NCBI GenBank assembly: GCA_014338405.1 | Contig: JTDE01000304.1 | Span: 225,448 to 289,447, forward strand | Length of the DNA stretch: 64,000 nt | Reading direction: 5' to 3' | DNA from: Paragonimus skrjabini miyazakii | Taxonomy: Eukaryota; Platyhelminthes; Trematoda; Plagiorchiida; Troglotrematidae | Part shown: positions 13,185 through 28,100 of the stretch, one piece after another | Layout of the letters: every line of letters starts with the position of its first letter | Numbering within the stretch: position 1 is the first letter of the stretch | The notes under the pieces: generated by a model | What the model was told of the DNA's origin: nothing | Database searches by the model: none | Seen by the model: only the letters and a program-made list of their open reading frames with translations | Position numbers and translations under genes: made by a program

Positions 13185-16100
13185 GTAAGTGTCCATTTGT
13201 ACTAGACCTTTTTTTAATGTGTGTACCTGTTAGGTTTATAAAGTTTCGAATAAAGTTTTAAATATACCACAACAGACCCGCAGTTTGAGCCTGAACACTC
13301 CTCCAACAACTTTAACATACACGGAATTCTAGAGTTTATTTTGAAACATGTTCACGAATAAATGTTACGTCGTTCACTATACTTGTGTACTTTCTCAAAG
13401 CAATATTATGTGGATAGATCTTTTGAAATCGTAATGGCAAATTATCAGTCAGTAAGCATTAAGAACTATGCGACGAACGCAGGATGTACCTCCCTAAAGA
13501 GTAGCACGGGAATGATGCGTCATTGGATGGATTTCATAAAGTTTCAGACCTTTAGCCGGTGGTTCTTTCCTGCCCACAATTGTAAATCACAAACTCGCTG
13601 AGTCAGTTAAACTAAGAGCGAGTTGCAGACAAATAAAATAGTCAAAAACATGAAACTGAAGACTGGACCTACCGCCAAATTTGTGTAAATTCAACAAATT
13701 CCTCTACACTTTTCTCAACTGTTGTGTTTATTATTGATAATCGCACTGCCGTCAACCGGTAATTTTTTCACAGTTACCCATAAACTATATTTTCATTGCT
13801 CGGATATCGATTTCCAAGTGCAGCTTATTTGGTTTACGTAAGAGCGTGTGCGAGTGCGTGCAACTGCCCTATATTTGTCAACTGCATTTTTCAAACGCAT
13901 ACTAAGGACATACAACCTGCAGCTATAATGTACGTATTTGTGCAAACTGCCCATGATGATAGGCACCTGGTTAACCATATATAAACAAATGCCATACTTG
14001 TCCAAAGTTGTCAATAGGTTAGTTTGGGATAACCGAAAACAGGCTGCGTTTTTTGTCACAAGACTTCATTTACAGATTTGAGGCAAGTTTTAGTTCCATG
14101 ATAAATTCTTGATCATACTTTTTACAACACACGCAACAAACAAATGACAATTGCGAGTGAGAATAACTAACATCGTAAGTGGGTAACTTAACCACGACGT
14201 GAGTAATTGATAAAACAAATTTTCTAAGAACAATAACCCATTCATCTATTTTATGTAAGTGGAGAGTCTGTATATGTTTGTGAGCCCAGTCCAGATCACT
14301 TGAAATTGATCGTCATGTTTTGCAGTCCGGAATACGCTGTTTAGTAGTAATTGTTCGATATATGTTTGTGGTTATACCACGGTAATAGAAAGTGTATGCC
14401 ATCCACGTGAAGAACGCTGCATGCGTATAAAAACCTTTGGAACGATGCGCTTTTTTAAAATAAGATCATGTACCTCGTTTTCTGATTTGTGTACTAATCG
14501 ACGGTTGGTGATTTTTAAAAAAACTGCAGGAATTAGTTAAAGTATCTGTAACACTCGAAGAATTTAATATTTGTTTAATCAAACTTATCCAAGTTTTCAC
14601 GTTACATTAAGTTTCATTTAATTAGATATATTTAGCATACATCCTTAAGTCATATGTTCGTTTAGAAAGCCTTGACAAATTTTGTTGATGAGTTCAAATT
14701 TAACGTTGTAGCCTAGAATCCAGTCTGCTTCGTATGCAAGCTTTCCACTGTGACAAACGATTAATTAGTTATGGAATGCACAAACATTTCATATCACAAA
14801 CGTTACTCTCGATTTCTTGTGACTAAGTTATGTGATTCTGTCTTCTGTTAAAATTGTTCTTTTAGCTGAAAAAACGCGCCTAAATCGTGAACTGAGATCA
14901 CAAAAAGCCTTCAACAGGATGCAACTTCCTGCTACTGTTGAAGTCGATTAACCACAAATCGCATATGACTGTAAAAGAGGACGGGCACAAAATATCAAAC
15001 ACGCTTGTCGTTACGTTCACAGAATAACCATGAATGCAATTCGTTCCAAACATCCAACTGTGTTGAATCGAAAACCAACGAAGTGCCATCAACATGTGTT
15101 CGCTTGACTTGCGTTTTGCATGGATGTCACCCAAAACCATCCCTCATTTCTAGGAGGGAATTTTTGTTAGACTTTCAGCTTCGACAATTCATCAGTGCAA
15201 GATAATATTCCCAGTAGTATGTTTTACACTACTGATTTCGCATGAGAAACCTTCATATCTTTACAAAACAGTCACCTTCTCCCTATGGAACCACAACACC
15301 GATAACTGCGCAAACAGCAAATAATCTTATTACAGTGAGCTACTCATTAAATCCACAGTAGGCTAAAATCCAGGTCGATATTTTGTGTTGTAGATTTACT
15401 CGTCGGATTGGCGCGATTGTTTAGCTGGTTGACTTCGTTTAACGATGGAGAAGCCTACGAATTACATTTCAACTTAAGCCAAATTGAATTAACGCGAGAA
15501 CATTTCACAATTTTGGATAAAGATCGGAGAAGTGTTAAGATGCTTAAGTTAGGCGTCGAAAACTTGATGATCAATCATACCTGATCTCAAAAGTTACATT
15601 CCTATAAACATTCCAGTCATCCACTTTCAAAAAGAAGCACTATATTCCAGTTTCATTCTTGTTAGGACTCCTCAGAAGTGCATATGCCCAATAATAAATT
15701 ATGAGTTTAGCATGGTAGTGTAAAGCTGCATTGGCAGATAGTCGAGTGCTCAGAGTTATTGACAAAACGCATTTTTTATTTGCTTTACAGAGGAAGATAT
15801 TTCCGTCGGTGGATACCATCCTGATGAAGTGCGCCCAACCATATTCTTGACTCCTGGCTCGCCAGGACAGTTAGAGTGGAGCGAAGGTGATGATTTGTAC
15901 TCACGATGTTCGGTGCAAAATGGCGAACAGTATTATATCAAATGGATTCGACGTTTACCGGATCGAACAGTGCAAGAATTGTCTCAAAATGCACTGCTGT
16001 TTTTACCTAAGGTCCGAGCCTCGGAGTTGCAACATCCGATATACTGTCAAGTCACCCGCGATTCGGATGGAGCAGTGTTTGAGGAATTGCTAAACGTTAG

Positions 16101-19100
16101 AGTCGGTATGTGATTCTGCATGTTGGAAAAAGTCTAATCTATTGAAAACTACCTACCGCTAAACTGGGACAGGACATTTTACAGAAGTATAGCCAGGTCA
16201 TTTGAACTCGACTGATAACCCATAGAAGTATAGTTTTCATATACGGTAGCCCAAGCGTCTCACTTTAATGGCAAAGTATTTACCTCTCCAGGGCAACAGT
16301 TAACGCAGATAGTGAAAACTGTTCGCAGTAGACTCAAGAGTCCTTACCTATGTTTCGGTTATCTACCATCAAATTTCGTAAATACCGTTAACTTAATAGA
16401 CAAAATGTAACATACCCGGTCGTGTTCCGACGGTTGGCGTACTTGCGCGCATGTCATTCGCATGAATAGTGCTCATCCACAATCTCATCATTCTGTCATT
16501 ACTATAACCGTTTTTATCAGTAGTATTTATTATTGGTGTTGTAGTATCAATACAACCTATGCATACTAATTCCATCTCCCAACTTTTGATGAAAGCACAA
16601 CTATTTACACCCAATACTCTGTTCATCCGTTTACGAAAAACAACTCCGCAACGTGTTGATCTCACATTCCACATTGTTATTTTTCTAATTTTTATATTCT
16701 TTTTGTTCACTGCACATTTCACGTACTGACTACAAACTAAAGCGGAATACCAGGACTACACGGGCTCCACCGAACTACAATTGACCATCCGTTCACTGCC
16801 AGCGGAAGATCTGTCTCAAGGTCGCGTAATGCGTCAATGTTTGTTCGAGGGCGATCCGGCGTTGAATGATCAGTTTGATTTTCGTTGGTTGGATCAAAGT
16901 GGTCGTGTGGTTAACAATGGCGATGCGCTGATCCTGTTGGTGCGTTCTACTGGGCGAGCACCGCTCGTAATCATGCCAGTCTGTGCCCGTCTGTTCATAA
17001 CCTGTCTGACTGCTTGTGTGTTTGGAACGACATGTCCCATTACCTTGCCTGACACCTCATGAGAAGCAGGTGACTACGGTATGAAATACTCTTCCAACTA
17101 ATCAGTACTGCCCAACCGTTTTCAGCCTTGTTTGGATGTTCGGCATAAAATGTTCAACGTGCTTGTAAACGTTGAAGTAGCTTGAATCCACTTCACCGAT
17201 TGAAGTAAAACGAACGTTAAATTGCTTGCTTACTATCAACACATTATCTTCCAAGTTATGCACTCTTTACTACCTCCTATATTGATTCAGCCTATATCAA
17301 AAACTCGGTTCCATACATTTTAAGTACATCAGCTGAGAAAAAATAACCCGGATATCCAGTATTGTGACTCAAAATACTGGTGCACCATGGCTTCCGGAAT
17401 AATTAACGTTTAGAACAAACAAGCCGAAATGTTTAGTACCGCTCATGTTTGATTTCAATCTGTTAAAGACATCCACAATAGATGTTTATGTCGAACAGGA
17501 AACCCGATGGCAACTGACTTACTGATCAGTTTACCTACTTAGTTTTCGCAGCTGGTTGTCAAACTTATTATTCAATCGGAAATGTTTTTCTACTTCTTAA
17601 ATATAGGTCTGTAAGCGAGTCCATCAATTTATTAATTCTCTCAAGCTTTTTACCGCTGCCTATCTACATCATACACTGATTGCAACAACTCGGGTATACA
17701 GAGTTTGGGCCGGGTATATGAAATCCGAACAAAGTTGTAAGTATGCAAAAAGCATGCATCTAATATACATTCTAATAACCGTGAGCACTTACCGCTTTGA
17801 AGCGGTTCGATCATATAAATTCTCCTCCAGTTGTCAGCTTTGACCTGACTAAGGCCGCACGATCCAAACATGAAACTGCATTCGGAGGCAGTTATGACTT
17901 AAGGCAACTCTTTATGGTTTACATCTTACACACGCAATATTGACCTTATAAGTTCAAAGAAAGGCCTTGAATTATGCGGTGCGCGTTTGTGGTCAAATAT
18001 TATCTGGAAAGGATGTTCTCTGTCTTGTGTAGTTACCAAAATTCCTTACACATCGAGGATACGCTAATAAGTATTGTAAACTTTGTGTCAGTCTACGCTG
18101 CAAGTAGTAGGTCGAAATTAGAGCAGTAGATCGGCCATATATCCAGAATGATACTGTTTTTATTACATTCACTTGCCACGCGAATTTTGGTTTGAGTGAA
18201 CAGAGAGATAAACATTGTGTGGTGCCTCTTGCAGTGGAAGACTATTACAAATGTTACCCGCGATTTACATATGTACCCTACCTTGGATGTTATATACCGC
18301 CCTGATAGCATGGTTTAAGGCAACAGGGTATTTATGGAGAAGTTACATACATTTGGTTATGAAACTGGCAACTGTTTATCACCACGATAGTGCAAAAACT
18401 GCAGCAGAGAGAAAAGGTTTTGAGCTAACCAAACAGTGTCTCTTGTTAACGGTTAAGTCATACGAAATGTCAAATTTTATATTCAAATTTTTACGTCTTC
18501 TGGATGCACTGGAAACGCCCTATGAGCTTTATTCGTTAATCCGGTTTTACAGGGCTAGACTTATCCCTAACTGTTTAGTGCTGTAAGTTTGAAAAGTTGA
18601 AATTCCGCCTGGCTGAACGCTCACGTATGCCATGCAGCTGATATCAAGATTAGGAGGTCATAATGATCGACAAAACCGTCAACTGGAACATGACAGAAGC
18701 CCTGATGTCTACGGGGTTGAGCAGGGCGGACCACAAATATACGCAGAGACTAACAACGCTACAATTAGACTCGCCGGACTACATTTCGCCGAAACACACC
18801 GGAACATGGAATAGACCGACCGTGTACCATATGTGCAGTTCGTGGGTGTTTGGCACAGGCATATTAGTCCCCCAAAAATCAATTTTATTGACAATATGTT
18901 ACCAGATTTTTCTGGTTTTATTCACTATAGATTAGTCATCAGTAAGGTGGTTTTTAAATCGCATTTTGTGCATGCGGACTGACCAGTATAACTAAGAGCA
19001 CTGTTCATCAGTATCCTTTGTATTTTGTTTAGTAGGCTTGCTAACCGAGGGTGGTTTTCACATCACCAACCACTCCTCTATTTGCCAGTAGCTGCTGCTG

Positions 19101-22100
19101 AGTTTCTGTGGTTGTGTGCACCTCACAACTTACTCCTCCTGGTCACCTACTTGACTGTCACCTGTATGTGTTTATTTATTTAAGTATAACAGTATATAAT
19201 CCCATGCGCACATATGTATATCTCATAGTAGTTGCATCCCACTCGCAACATAATAGATTGCCTTCCTTTGCTAACGTTTCACTTCACCATTTTGTACTTT
19301 CCTCCATTACCCTAACTCATCCGTTCCCCATACTCACCTGTTGGTTACCACACTCCACCTCCAACAATATCATCGTCATGACCACCACCCCACAAAACAA
19401 CCGCATAATCATGTAAACATTTACAACAACGCGTACACACACTCTTTATGCATACAGCTAGAAAACCTGGTCGACTTGGGGAACTACACATGTGAGGCAA
19501 CCAATCGTCAGACGGGCACTATCTACCAGGCCAGATATCACGTGACTCGTGCTTCCAGGTCGCAAGGTAGGATAGTCGGACCTCTCAGTTTTTGCACGTC
19601 ATCAATTACTTCCTGCTCCAGTTGATGTTGGTGGTTTTGTCCTCGTGATCCGATTCCATTTTGAGCTTTGTTTCAAGAAGCGAACGACTTTTAGATTAGG
19701 TTTCAATGAAATGAAATCTTGGTTTATTGTGGGTGGAGAGAACACTATTTGGAGAGTACCAAAAAAAGAACATGTCAGTTTCTTCCAATCATAATTCGTA
19801 TACCACTTCACTTGCGCCAACGTCTAAAACACTGCGTATATGCAGACGTACCTCAACTGGTTGATACAACAGTTTGTTCACAGATACCAGAAGTTCATCA
19901 GTTTGGGAGTGCTTAACAATATATAACAGATAACACTAACATAATCCAATATACGTAGTAGTGCATGTGTTTGATGATTTTTATATTGGAAAATGCATGC
20001 CAACACTGAACGACTAGCAGCCTTGTTCAATCGCCTCATTGATACACTAGCATCCATTATACTCCAAAAATGCATTATTTCATAATATTCACGCTTAACA
20101 CACACACAACGTGTCTGGCCGGAACACGATCGTAACCATGCTGATTAGTGTTGGATTTTGTACCGTTGTAAATAGCCCATGAAACCGACGAACCCCTCCC
20201 TGATTACAAGTTACCTGGGTTGTCTGTTCAGACATACGAACATTTGTTCGAACAAATGGCATTTGCATTGGTTTCATTGCAGTTATTTGGTGCCTACATT
20301 ATTCCGTCTATTTTTAACCTATTCGTTATCAACTGTTGTACCCCTTGTTGCTGCCTGTTGCACTTGTAGATTACAGCATTCCATGTACGTAAGTTACTTT
20401 CACGCATTTGACACTCATTTAGGGATTCTGAAACTGTTCCGTTTTTTCATACGGACTGTATGTGTGGTTTGCCGCGCGGGGTGCGTTAACTACAACTACA
20501 TGTGTCCGTTTGTGCTAAATTGAACAAGTATGTTTCGTTTAACACATACGTCGTTTCCATTAGTGAACGTGAGCTGGAACCTAAGGCTACGTAACAATAT
20601 AGTCAAAAATTCCGAACTCGTGGTTTATATGAGTTAGGGAGAGTGTGAAAACGTTCAAGGTATTCATGTTGAGACTATAGCGGATGGTCAATTAGAACTG
20701 GACGGACAGTTGTTTGACGTATCTTTGATGAGGTGCGTCTCGGCAAGTGTGTTCGAGGTGTTTATCGGGAGTGATGAGGATAATGGTTGTATGTCAATGT
20801 TCCTGCTTCCTCCTACCAGTTTGATTGCATTGTTATTTTTCATATGGCTTAACCAGACATGCAATATGCTGTGGAAATCCGTCCGGTAACCCCGGAACTT
20901 CATGTTGGCCGACCGTACGAAATGGTTTGTGAGGTTCGACCATCGCCCGAACGTCCGGTGCGTTTCACCTGGTTCCATAACGATCAAGTTGTCAGTAATG
21001 ACGCACGCCTCGTATTGTCTTCACTTGCCTATCCGGACATTGGCAGTTACATATGCCGCGCTGAATGGACTCCGGACACTACCCGCACAGGCAGTATGGC
21101 CGCAAACGCCACGGTCGAACTAACGTTGGCCTTGACACGTACAACAGAAATCGGTGAGTAGCCAACCAACAGATTAGAGGCAACGCTGTCCTTGAACTAA
21201 ATTCCAATCATCCATTATAGTTCTTTAAACGCTAAACCTAGTCCATCATAAATAACATTGCAGGTGGCAGTTTGAATGCAATGTATAGTTTAAACAGTAT
21301 GCGTTTTGCGGTATATGTACCTGAAGTTTCAAATTATATTTACCCCAACCTAGTCAAAAATATGTTTGCATCGTATTCGATAGCAAGTGTTTAAGTCAGT
21401 GCGACGGTTATCTATGTGTAAATAGTAAATTTAGAGTGAAGTTGTTGATCGCAGGAAGTAGTTGAGCAATTATAGACTTTCTCGACCCGGTTGGATGTTC
21501 ACCGAAAAGGGAGAAACTATCAACTTGTCTTCGGTATTCCGTGGCCAGCATTAAACATTTTTAACTGTTTTATGATGTCATGTGTGCGATGAATTTCTCT
21601 CACTGAGTTCCTGTGTACCATACAGTGTGTAAAGTATCTTAACGGACAAACATGAATACGTATTCTGGCTTACTCGAAAGTGTATTTGCTCGAAAAACAT
21701 CAACAAAGTTTGTAACTTCAGCAGAATGTTCGGTAATAACCCAATTGACAGGAGAGTGCCCGTAGCTAACGTTCGGTTATGTTACGTTTTCTGATCTGAA
21801 GATCATTAATTTCAACAAGTAGTTGTCAAGACAGTCTGAAAGTGAGTATTGCATAGAGTGAGATAATGACGTGTGAGAGGTTTTCAAGACGTCTGCCAAC
21901 CATCAAAAACTGCTTGGACCTCGATGTATATATATTATTGGCGGTATGATATTTGGAACAATTGGTTCCCTTGATGATGATGATGATGATGATATTTGTC
22001 GTTAATGAGCCCTGCTGTACCGGATTATCTACACAGTGCATCTAAAAGAACCACGTTTTTGTTGCACAATTGGAAGGGACTTGCTCTGGTACTATGTGTT

Positions 22101-25100
22101 AATAATAGGATGTTGGAAGCAATCAAGAAGTCAATCAATCCTTTAAGTTGTGTCACTGGCGGTGGATTACATGACATAATCACAAACCGGATAGCCATAG
22201 TCCGGATGGTAATGGACATTGTCTCAATGTTTCTATATGACTGCAAAATCTGACCAGCCTATACGGAGGACGCTGATTTAGTACATTTTGTCGATTGTTG
22301 ATGTCTGTGTAGTACTATACGTATGTGCATTAAAATGAGGAGGTTCACTGTCATCCTTTCGGATAGGCAGATTGTGCTATCCAGTGAGCAGAACAGCTTC
22401 ACTCTGCTGTATTCATTGGTTCGAACACGCCTTGAGTAATCACCATTCACTATATCGTGTTCTTTTATGCACCATGGGTTAGGCTGAATTTCACGGTCAG
22501 CTTGCCGGGGTTTAACCAGAGCACTATATCGTTGAATCAAAAACTACCGTTCTTAACGTGTCGCCTGTCTCTTTGGAGAACTCTATCGGATGTGGCAAAT
22601 AACTGTCAACAACGGAGCTCGAGCTGTGGGCTACTGTGTATTTCTAAATTAGCTTAGATAAAAAAATTTTCCTCTAGTGTGCATAAGGGACTCAAATCTT
22701 ATGCCATTTTCACCCTGAATCCGTTACTGCACTACTGTGGGGTAGCTGTAAATGACTGTGCTATACACAGTATTGCGTTATAGAGACTCTAGTAAAATAA
22801 ACGGGACTTTTGTGCGCCTTCAGTTAATGCCTTAGAATGCTTAGCTCGGATAAGGTTGATGAAGCTCTAGCGACAACTTTTAAACTACACAAATGTACTC
22901 ACTGTGTGCTTGAAATATTTCGAACATAAAACCCAAGTCTTTTTATAACAACTCTCATTTCTCTCCTTCTACACGGAAATATCCTTCCATCGAATAAGTT
23001 TAAAACAAGCTGTGTCTGCTATACCCAGAACACAGTGTTGTGAACCGAGAACGCGGATGGCGCAAGGGTTGTTTATTCGACCAAGCAATACAGGGGTTAA
23101 GCATTGAAACAAAACCTGAAACAAAACCACTCATTTGCACGCAGTATTCAGCCTCAGACCGTCTCGGCCGCCGCAGACGTCAGTGCTCAGTTCCATCAAG
23201 TAGCAGGGACTCCTATAGGTGATACTGCACTCTGATTTTCCATTCTGCACTTTTCCTGCGGCTTGTCGTATGTCAAAATATATGCTCCGATCGTACTACT
23301 GAATAGCAGTTGTTTGAGTAGTATGTTACGATCGCTCAACTCCACTGCAACAGTTGTTTCACATATTTGACTGGCGCGCAATACCATATCAATTCAAACG
23401 GATTCTTTGTAGATTAGGCAACAAATACACTCATAGTAAACCAAACAATAAACCATAGAGAACATAGCTATTAAAAACATATAATCCGTTCCATCACTTC
23501 ATTATATACAAAACACAGTTGCTGTGCTATTTGCAAAACCCGCACACTACAGTTGAGAATGAAATTTTATTAGACTGCCATTTGTTTTTCCTCTTGAACC
23601 AATCACCAACTGACTAGGTTTGGTCAAAATTCACATGCAGTTTTAGACCGACTCTCTTGAATGCTTGTTTTGAAGTAGTTTATATCTTGTTGGATGTCGT
23701 CCTAAAAACTGCGAAGGTGGAAACTGGCGGATTTGAAAAGGGTTGAAAATAACTATAGTTGATCGTAGTCAACTGGTCCTAAGGAGAATTAACATACTGA
23801 TATACAGCTGTATACCACAAGCGGCACAACATGTACAGCAGCATATTGGCTAAGTCTTTGTTGTACTTTCACCATTGTGATGAGTTTTTAGACAATGAAC
23901 TTTATACTAACATGCTTTTGCCTATGCTTACTCTTAATTTGATACGGAAAGAAATGAGCCCTCCACCAGGGTCAATCCTTGTGACACTGCCCGGAGAAAT
24001 GCGTGAGCTGCACTGCGAATTCACCTCCCGAGGACCACCAGATGTACGTTGGTTCTTTGACGGGCAGCCGCTAGAATTTCACCCAACACTGAATGCTTCG
24101 GGAACTGTGCATCGAATGGATGCTCTACGTGTTAGTATTGTCACACTTCGTTCAGTGGATGTCTCTCAAGGAGGCACGTACGAATGTCGCATTGGAAACG
24201 AGATCAAACAGACTCACGTGATTGTTCGATGTAAGTGTGGCTGAAAACATATTTTAAAAGATGTTTAGCACTATAATTCAGTCAGTCACAAACAAAACTC
24301 ACATTCACCTACATGTCCAATTCACTTCAACAGCGGAGAAGGGTCTCGAAGTCAACCCGGAGACAGAAACGGTAGACGAAGGAATGGCGGTGGAATTTCA
24401 CTGTCGTGCTCATGGCGCCAATCAGATGGTTAATCGCGAGATGGAATGGTTCTTCCGTCCTTTCCACGGTGGTTCGATGGTTCCGTTAAGTTTAGGCGCT
24501 CTGGGTGGTTTCGTACGTCAAGATGATGACTACGCTTCACACACAAGTTTTGTGAGTAAAGCACGCGCACGCAAGCAAGACGAGGGCGAATACATATGTC
24601 GTCTTCCATCTCAGAATCTGCAAGCAGTCGGAAGACTGTATGTGCGTAAGTTCTTCCTAATTTAGCCCTTCACTGGTGTAACTAACGTTGGCCAACGAGT
24701 TCCATTCAGTGCAATGGCCTAAACTCCGATCAGAAACAAACTGCGTAATTAGAAACAATTTCTGGTAAACAACTAAGCGAATTTATTTTGCTTTCCACCA
24801 CCAAACTTTCCAGCTTAATTTTTTAAACTAACTGTCACAGACTCTCAACCAGTTTAGCAGAAAAGGATGTAAATCGCCGCCTTATGGTGTTAACCTGGTC
24901 AACCGGCATACTGCATACAGAGATTTCGCACGCACCCACTGATCAGAAATGTATGTAGTGTTTTCATCGCGGACTATATTTACAGTTTTCAGATAAGACA
25001 TTACAGTCGATATAGAAGGGTTGGATATTAGGAATTTAACAACGTCATTATAAGTACAGTTTTGGAGTTGACTTATTATTTGTAACACCGATTACGACGT

Positions 25101-28100
25101 GTGCCTTTATCTTGCTATAACAGTCAATTAGGACATAATTCGCCCACATCATTCCAGCAAATGGAAAGTTTGACTGTCAAAAGGCCCCCATTTGAAAATG
25201 ATACCGTACGCAGGAGTGGTAACGAGAAATGTAACTCTTTCGGTCTATCTCTGATAGGAGAGCTCTACCAAGTAGAAGTGTTTAACACTGATGATTTAAC
25301 GTAAAGATTGAGCTACTGCGTTAAGTACTGTGAATGGTCAACGAAAAATCTTCTAAGGTTTTGAACCAGATAATGTTAATTCCTATAAACTCATCTTAGT
25401 ATGCCAGAACTAGTGATCTTCAACTCTACTTAAATCACTCATCATCGGCTGACTTGATAAACTGATCTTTTCTGAATCGATCCGTAAACATTATACAGAC
25501 GAAATAGTGACGATGTATTGATTATGTCACTGTCGTGTATTTTTTCCAAAAACAGCAATTCACTAGCAAACAAGTTATAGGTGAAATACTGTTGTGCACC
25601 ATAAACAAAAGGTCAAGTTATTGTGGTTCCTACTTATTGAGACCGTTTTCGCAGTCTTACTAAGGGTATATCCCAGAACTCGTAGATATTAAAAATCCGT
25701 AAAAGGTGTGTGTTAAAAAGTACCTCAAAGGCGAGAATGGAAACAGTATGCCAAAAATAATAATCTGTTCTAGTTTCTAAATTAAGTCCTTTTCTGGTAA
25801 TAGAATGTTTATACGTTGCATGTTCCTCACTACATAAATGTTGTTTAGTGAAGTCATAGTATTCATACAAAACGATATATGCTTTGGTTTATGATTATTT
25901 TAACTATAATCGCACGGTTTGTTTATCACTGTTTGTCCACCTAGGTTCTATCAGTGTTTATAATGTTGTCATCACACCGTCTATCATCCGGGTGAGAATA
26001 AACCAACCTATCGAGCTGGAATGCTACGTAACTGAGGAGGGATGGCGTCCGGCCCCAGTGATGCCACGTTTCCGCTTGCGTGACTCACGAATTCATTATG
26101 ACACGCAGCCGGTTGGAGAGAATCGAGCCAGATTCAGCATCCCTGGCGGCTTGGATTCTGACTTCAATGGGACACAAGTGGAGTGCTACACAGATGTGAG
26201 TGTCCTACGCAACTGTCTTGCAACTTTATGAATGGGGTTGTCGTCCAATAGATTAAATGGTTTAACAACTAATAGATTGCCGTGGAAAAGAATGTATTTT
26301 ATAACCACCGGTTGGTCAACTTCTCTCTTTTATTTGAATAGACGTAAACAGTATTGTTTTCTGAGCTTGAAATGCTACTTAGTAATAGACTTAAGTGCGC
26401 TGAACTGATGAACTCTAACGGGAGTGAAACTCGAATCAGATGACACGGCTGACTAAAAGTAAAGTTGAATACAAAAGGTGTGATCTACAGCGTGTATCAT
26501 TTAATTTGTATCATCCAAATTTTTATTACTCGTTAGAAATTAATATAAAGTGAAACGACCCACACATGCTTGTGAATAAGACGGATTAACAAAGAATAGA
26601 TCATGTGAAGTTAGCAAGGTAACCTTGGCAGGTTAACAAGGAGTCGATGTAAGTTCTGAACGTTAAAGTGCAGAATATTTACAGTAATACGTAGTAAAAA
26701 ATATGACGTTGAACTAGGACTGAAATTTTGGGGCAGCAGAAGTAAATAGTCACAGGAAGGAGAGCTCGATATCCAAAACTGTATATATGCATAGGACATT
26801 AATAATAACCAATCTTATCATGTCCGCATTTTCCATCATTGTTGCCACTTCAATCTGCAGTATACTGTCAAAAATCTGAAAGTTCTCGTGAACAATAAAT
26901 TTTACACTACATCACTCGCGTTGTCCGTAAGATTTGCTCGCCAGACGTTATTTACTAGTTAACGATAGAACAACATCCACATTTTGTATTTGATACATGA
27001 ATAGGTATTACTGTTTAATCAGAGTGATGCACTCAACTTAGAGTTACTCGACAACTTATTCTGTTCGATGTCAATAATGACAAAACGCTAACTATCTTCA
27101 AATTCCCCATCCCTTTCTTGCAGATCATAGACAGCAAGTAACGTATGTGCGTTCTGTCTGTTTGAATTTATCATAAATTGAACCTCACCTACCGTTAATC
27201 TCAGCCTTCCTACTGGGATTGACGTTTTGCTTGGAAGCGGCACCAGTTTATAGTTTGCCCGTGTTAGAACTCTTGATTTAGTATGGTCCAACCAATGCTG
27301 GTGCTTGTCTAACAAGGTTACTGGAGACGAAATCACTAATCTCACACTAGATGCGTTCCAATTTGCAGATCTTAAAGTTAGGTTATAAATGCGAGCAACA
27401 CGCACTCAGGTTTTCAGTTCTTCCCGAGAAGAGCTATGATAATTGTCCTATTTGGTTTATCCATAGCTACTGCGGGAGATAATTATCACAAAATTTCAGA
27501 TCAGTGATACTGTTGAACCTACCGAGCATTTGTTACCTACTACTACATGTTGTTGTGTTGGTCAGTGTTCATGTTTGATCTGAGCCACTACTATAAATCA
27601 GAGGTTTCCAGCTGACGACGCTGTTTTCTCAGTTATAATACATGCATGATTTTGTGTGCGTTTTCACATCAGTGTTGAGAGAGGAAGTATTTTACTGGAC
27701 CTGTCATATGCGTAACGGAAACCGTTGGGATAGAAGAAGATTGTATGAGAAGATAAACACAAGCGATCAACATGGCAGCATGTTTTATAAGACATTTGAT
27801 TCAACCGACAAACCGATAGACAGGCAAGCAACCTAAACAACCTGACGCACATATCAACCTACGAGTGGTACGATTTGTGAAGTATGATTGTAACTCAGGT
27901 CGATCGCTGCCAAATTGCCCAACATTTGCAATTCTGTTCGGCTCAACCAGAGCAACCCTAACCACAAGATTGGATGATGCTTTCCGAAATGAAACTATTC
28001 TCATATAAAAGAAATTCCGCAACAAGCTTGTTTGCCTAGTGAACACTCGGGATTAAGAGGCCACTCCATAGTAGCTTTTCCTCCTTTATCGAGACGAAGT

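Noticed and set aside
15005..15205. Cys-containing plus-strand ORF in intron 1
   Set aside because: It would enter in phase 0 while exon 1 leaves in phase 1, and there is no donor or poly(A) signal close by.
16393..16722. 109-codon antisense ORF in intron 2 beginning like an RTE endonuclease (MWNVRS)
   Set aside because: Similarity stops after a few residues, and no endonuclease catalytic motifs follow.
18215..18586. 123-codon plus-strand ORF in intron 3
   Set aside because: No recognised domain, no good splice borders; it depends on a GTG start.
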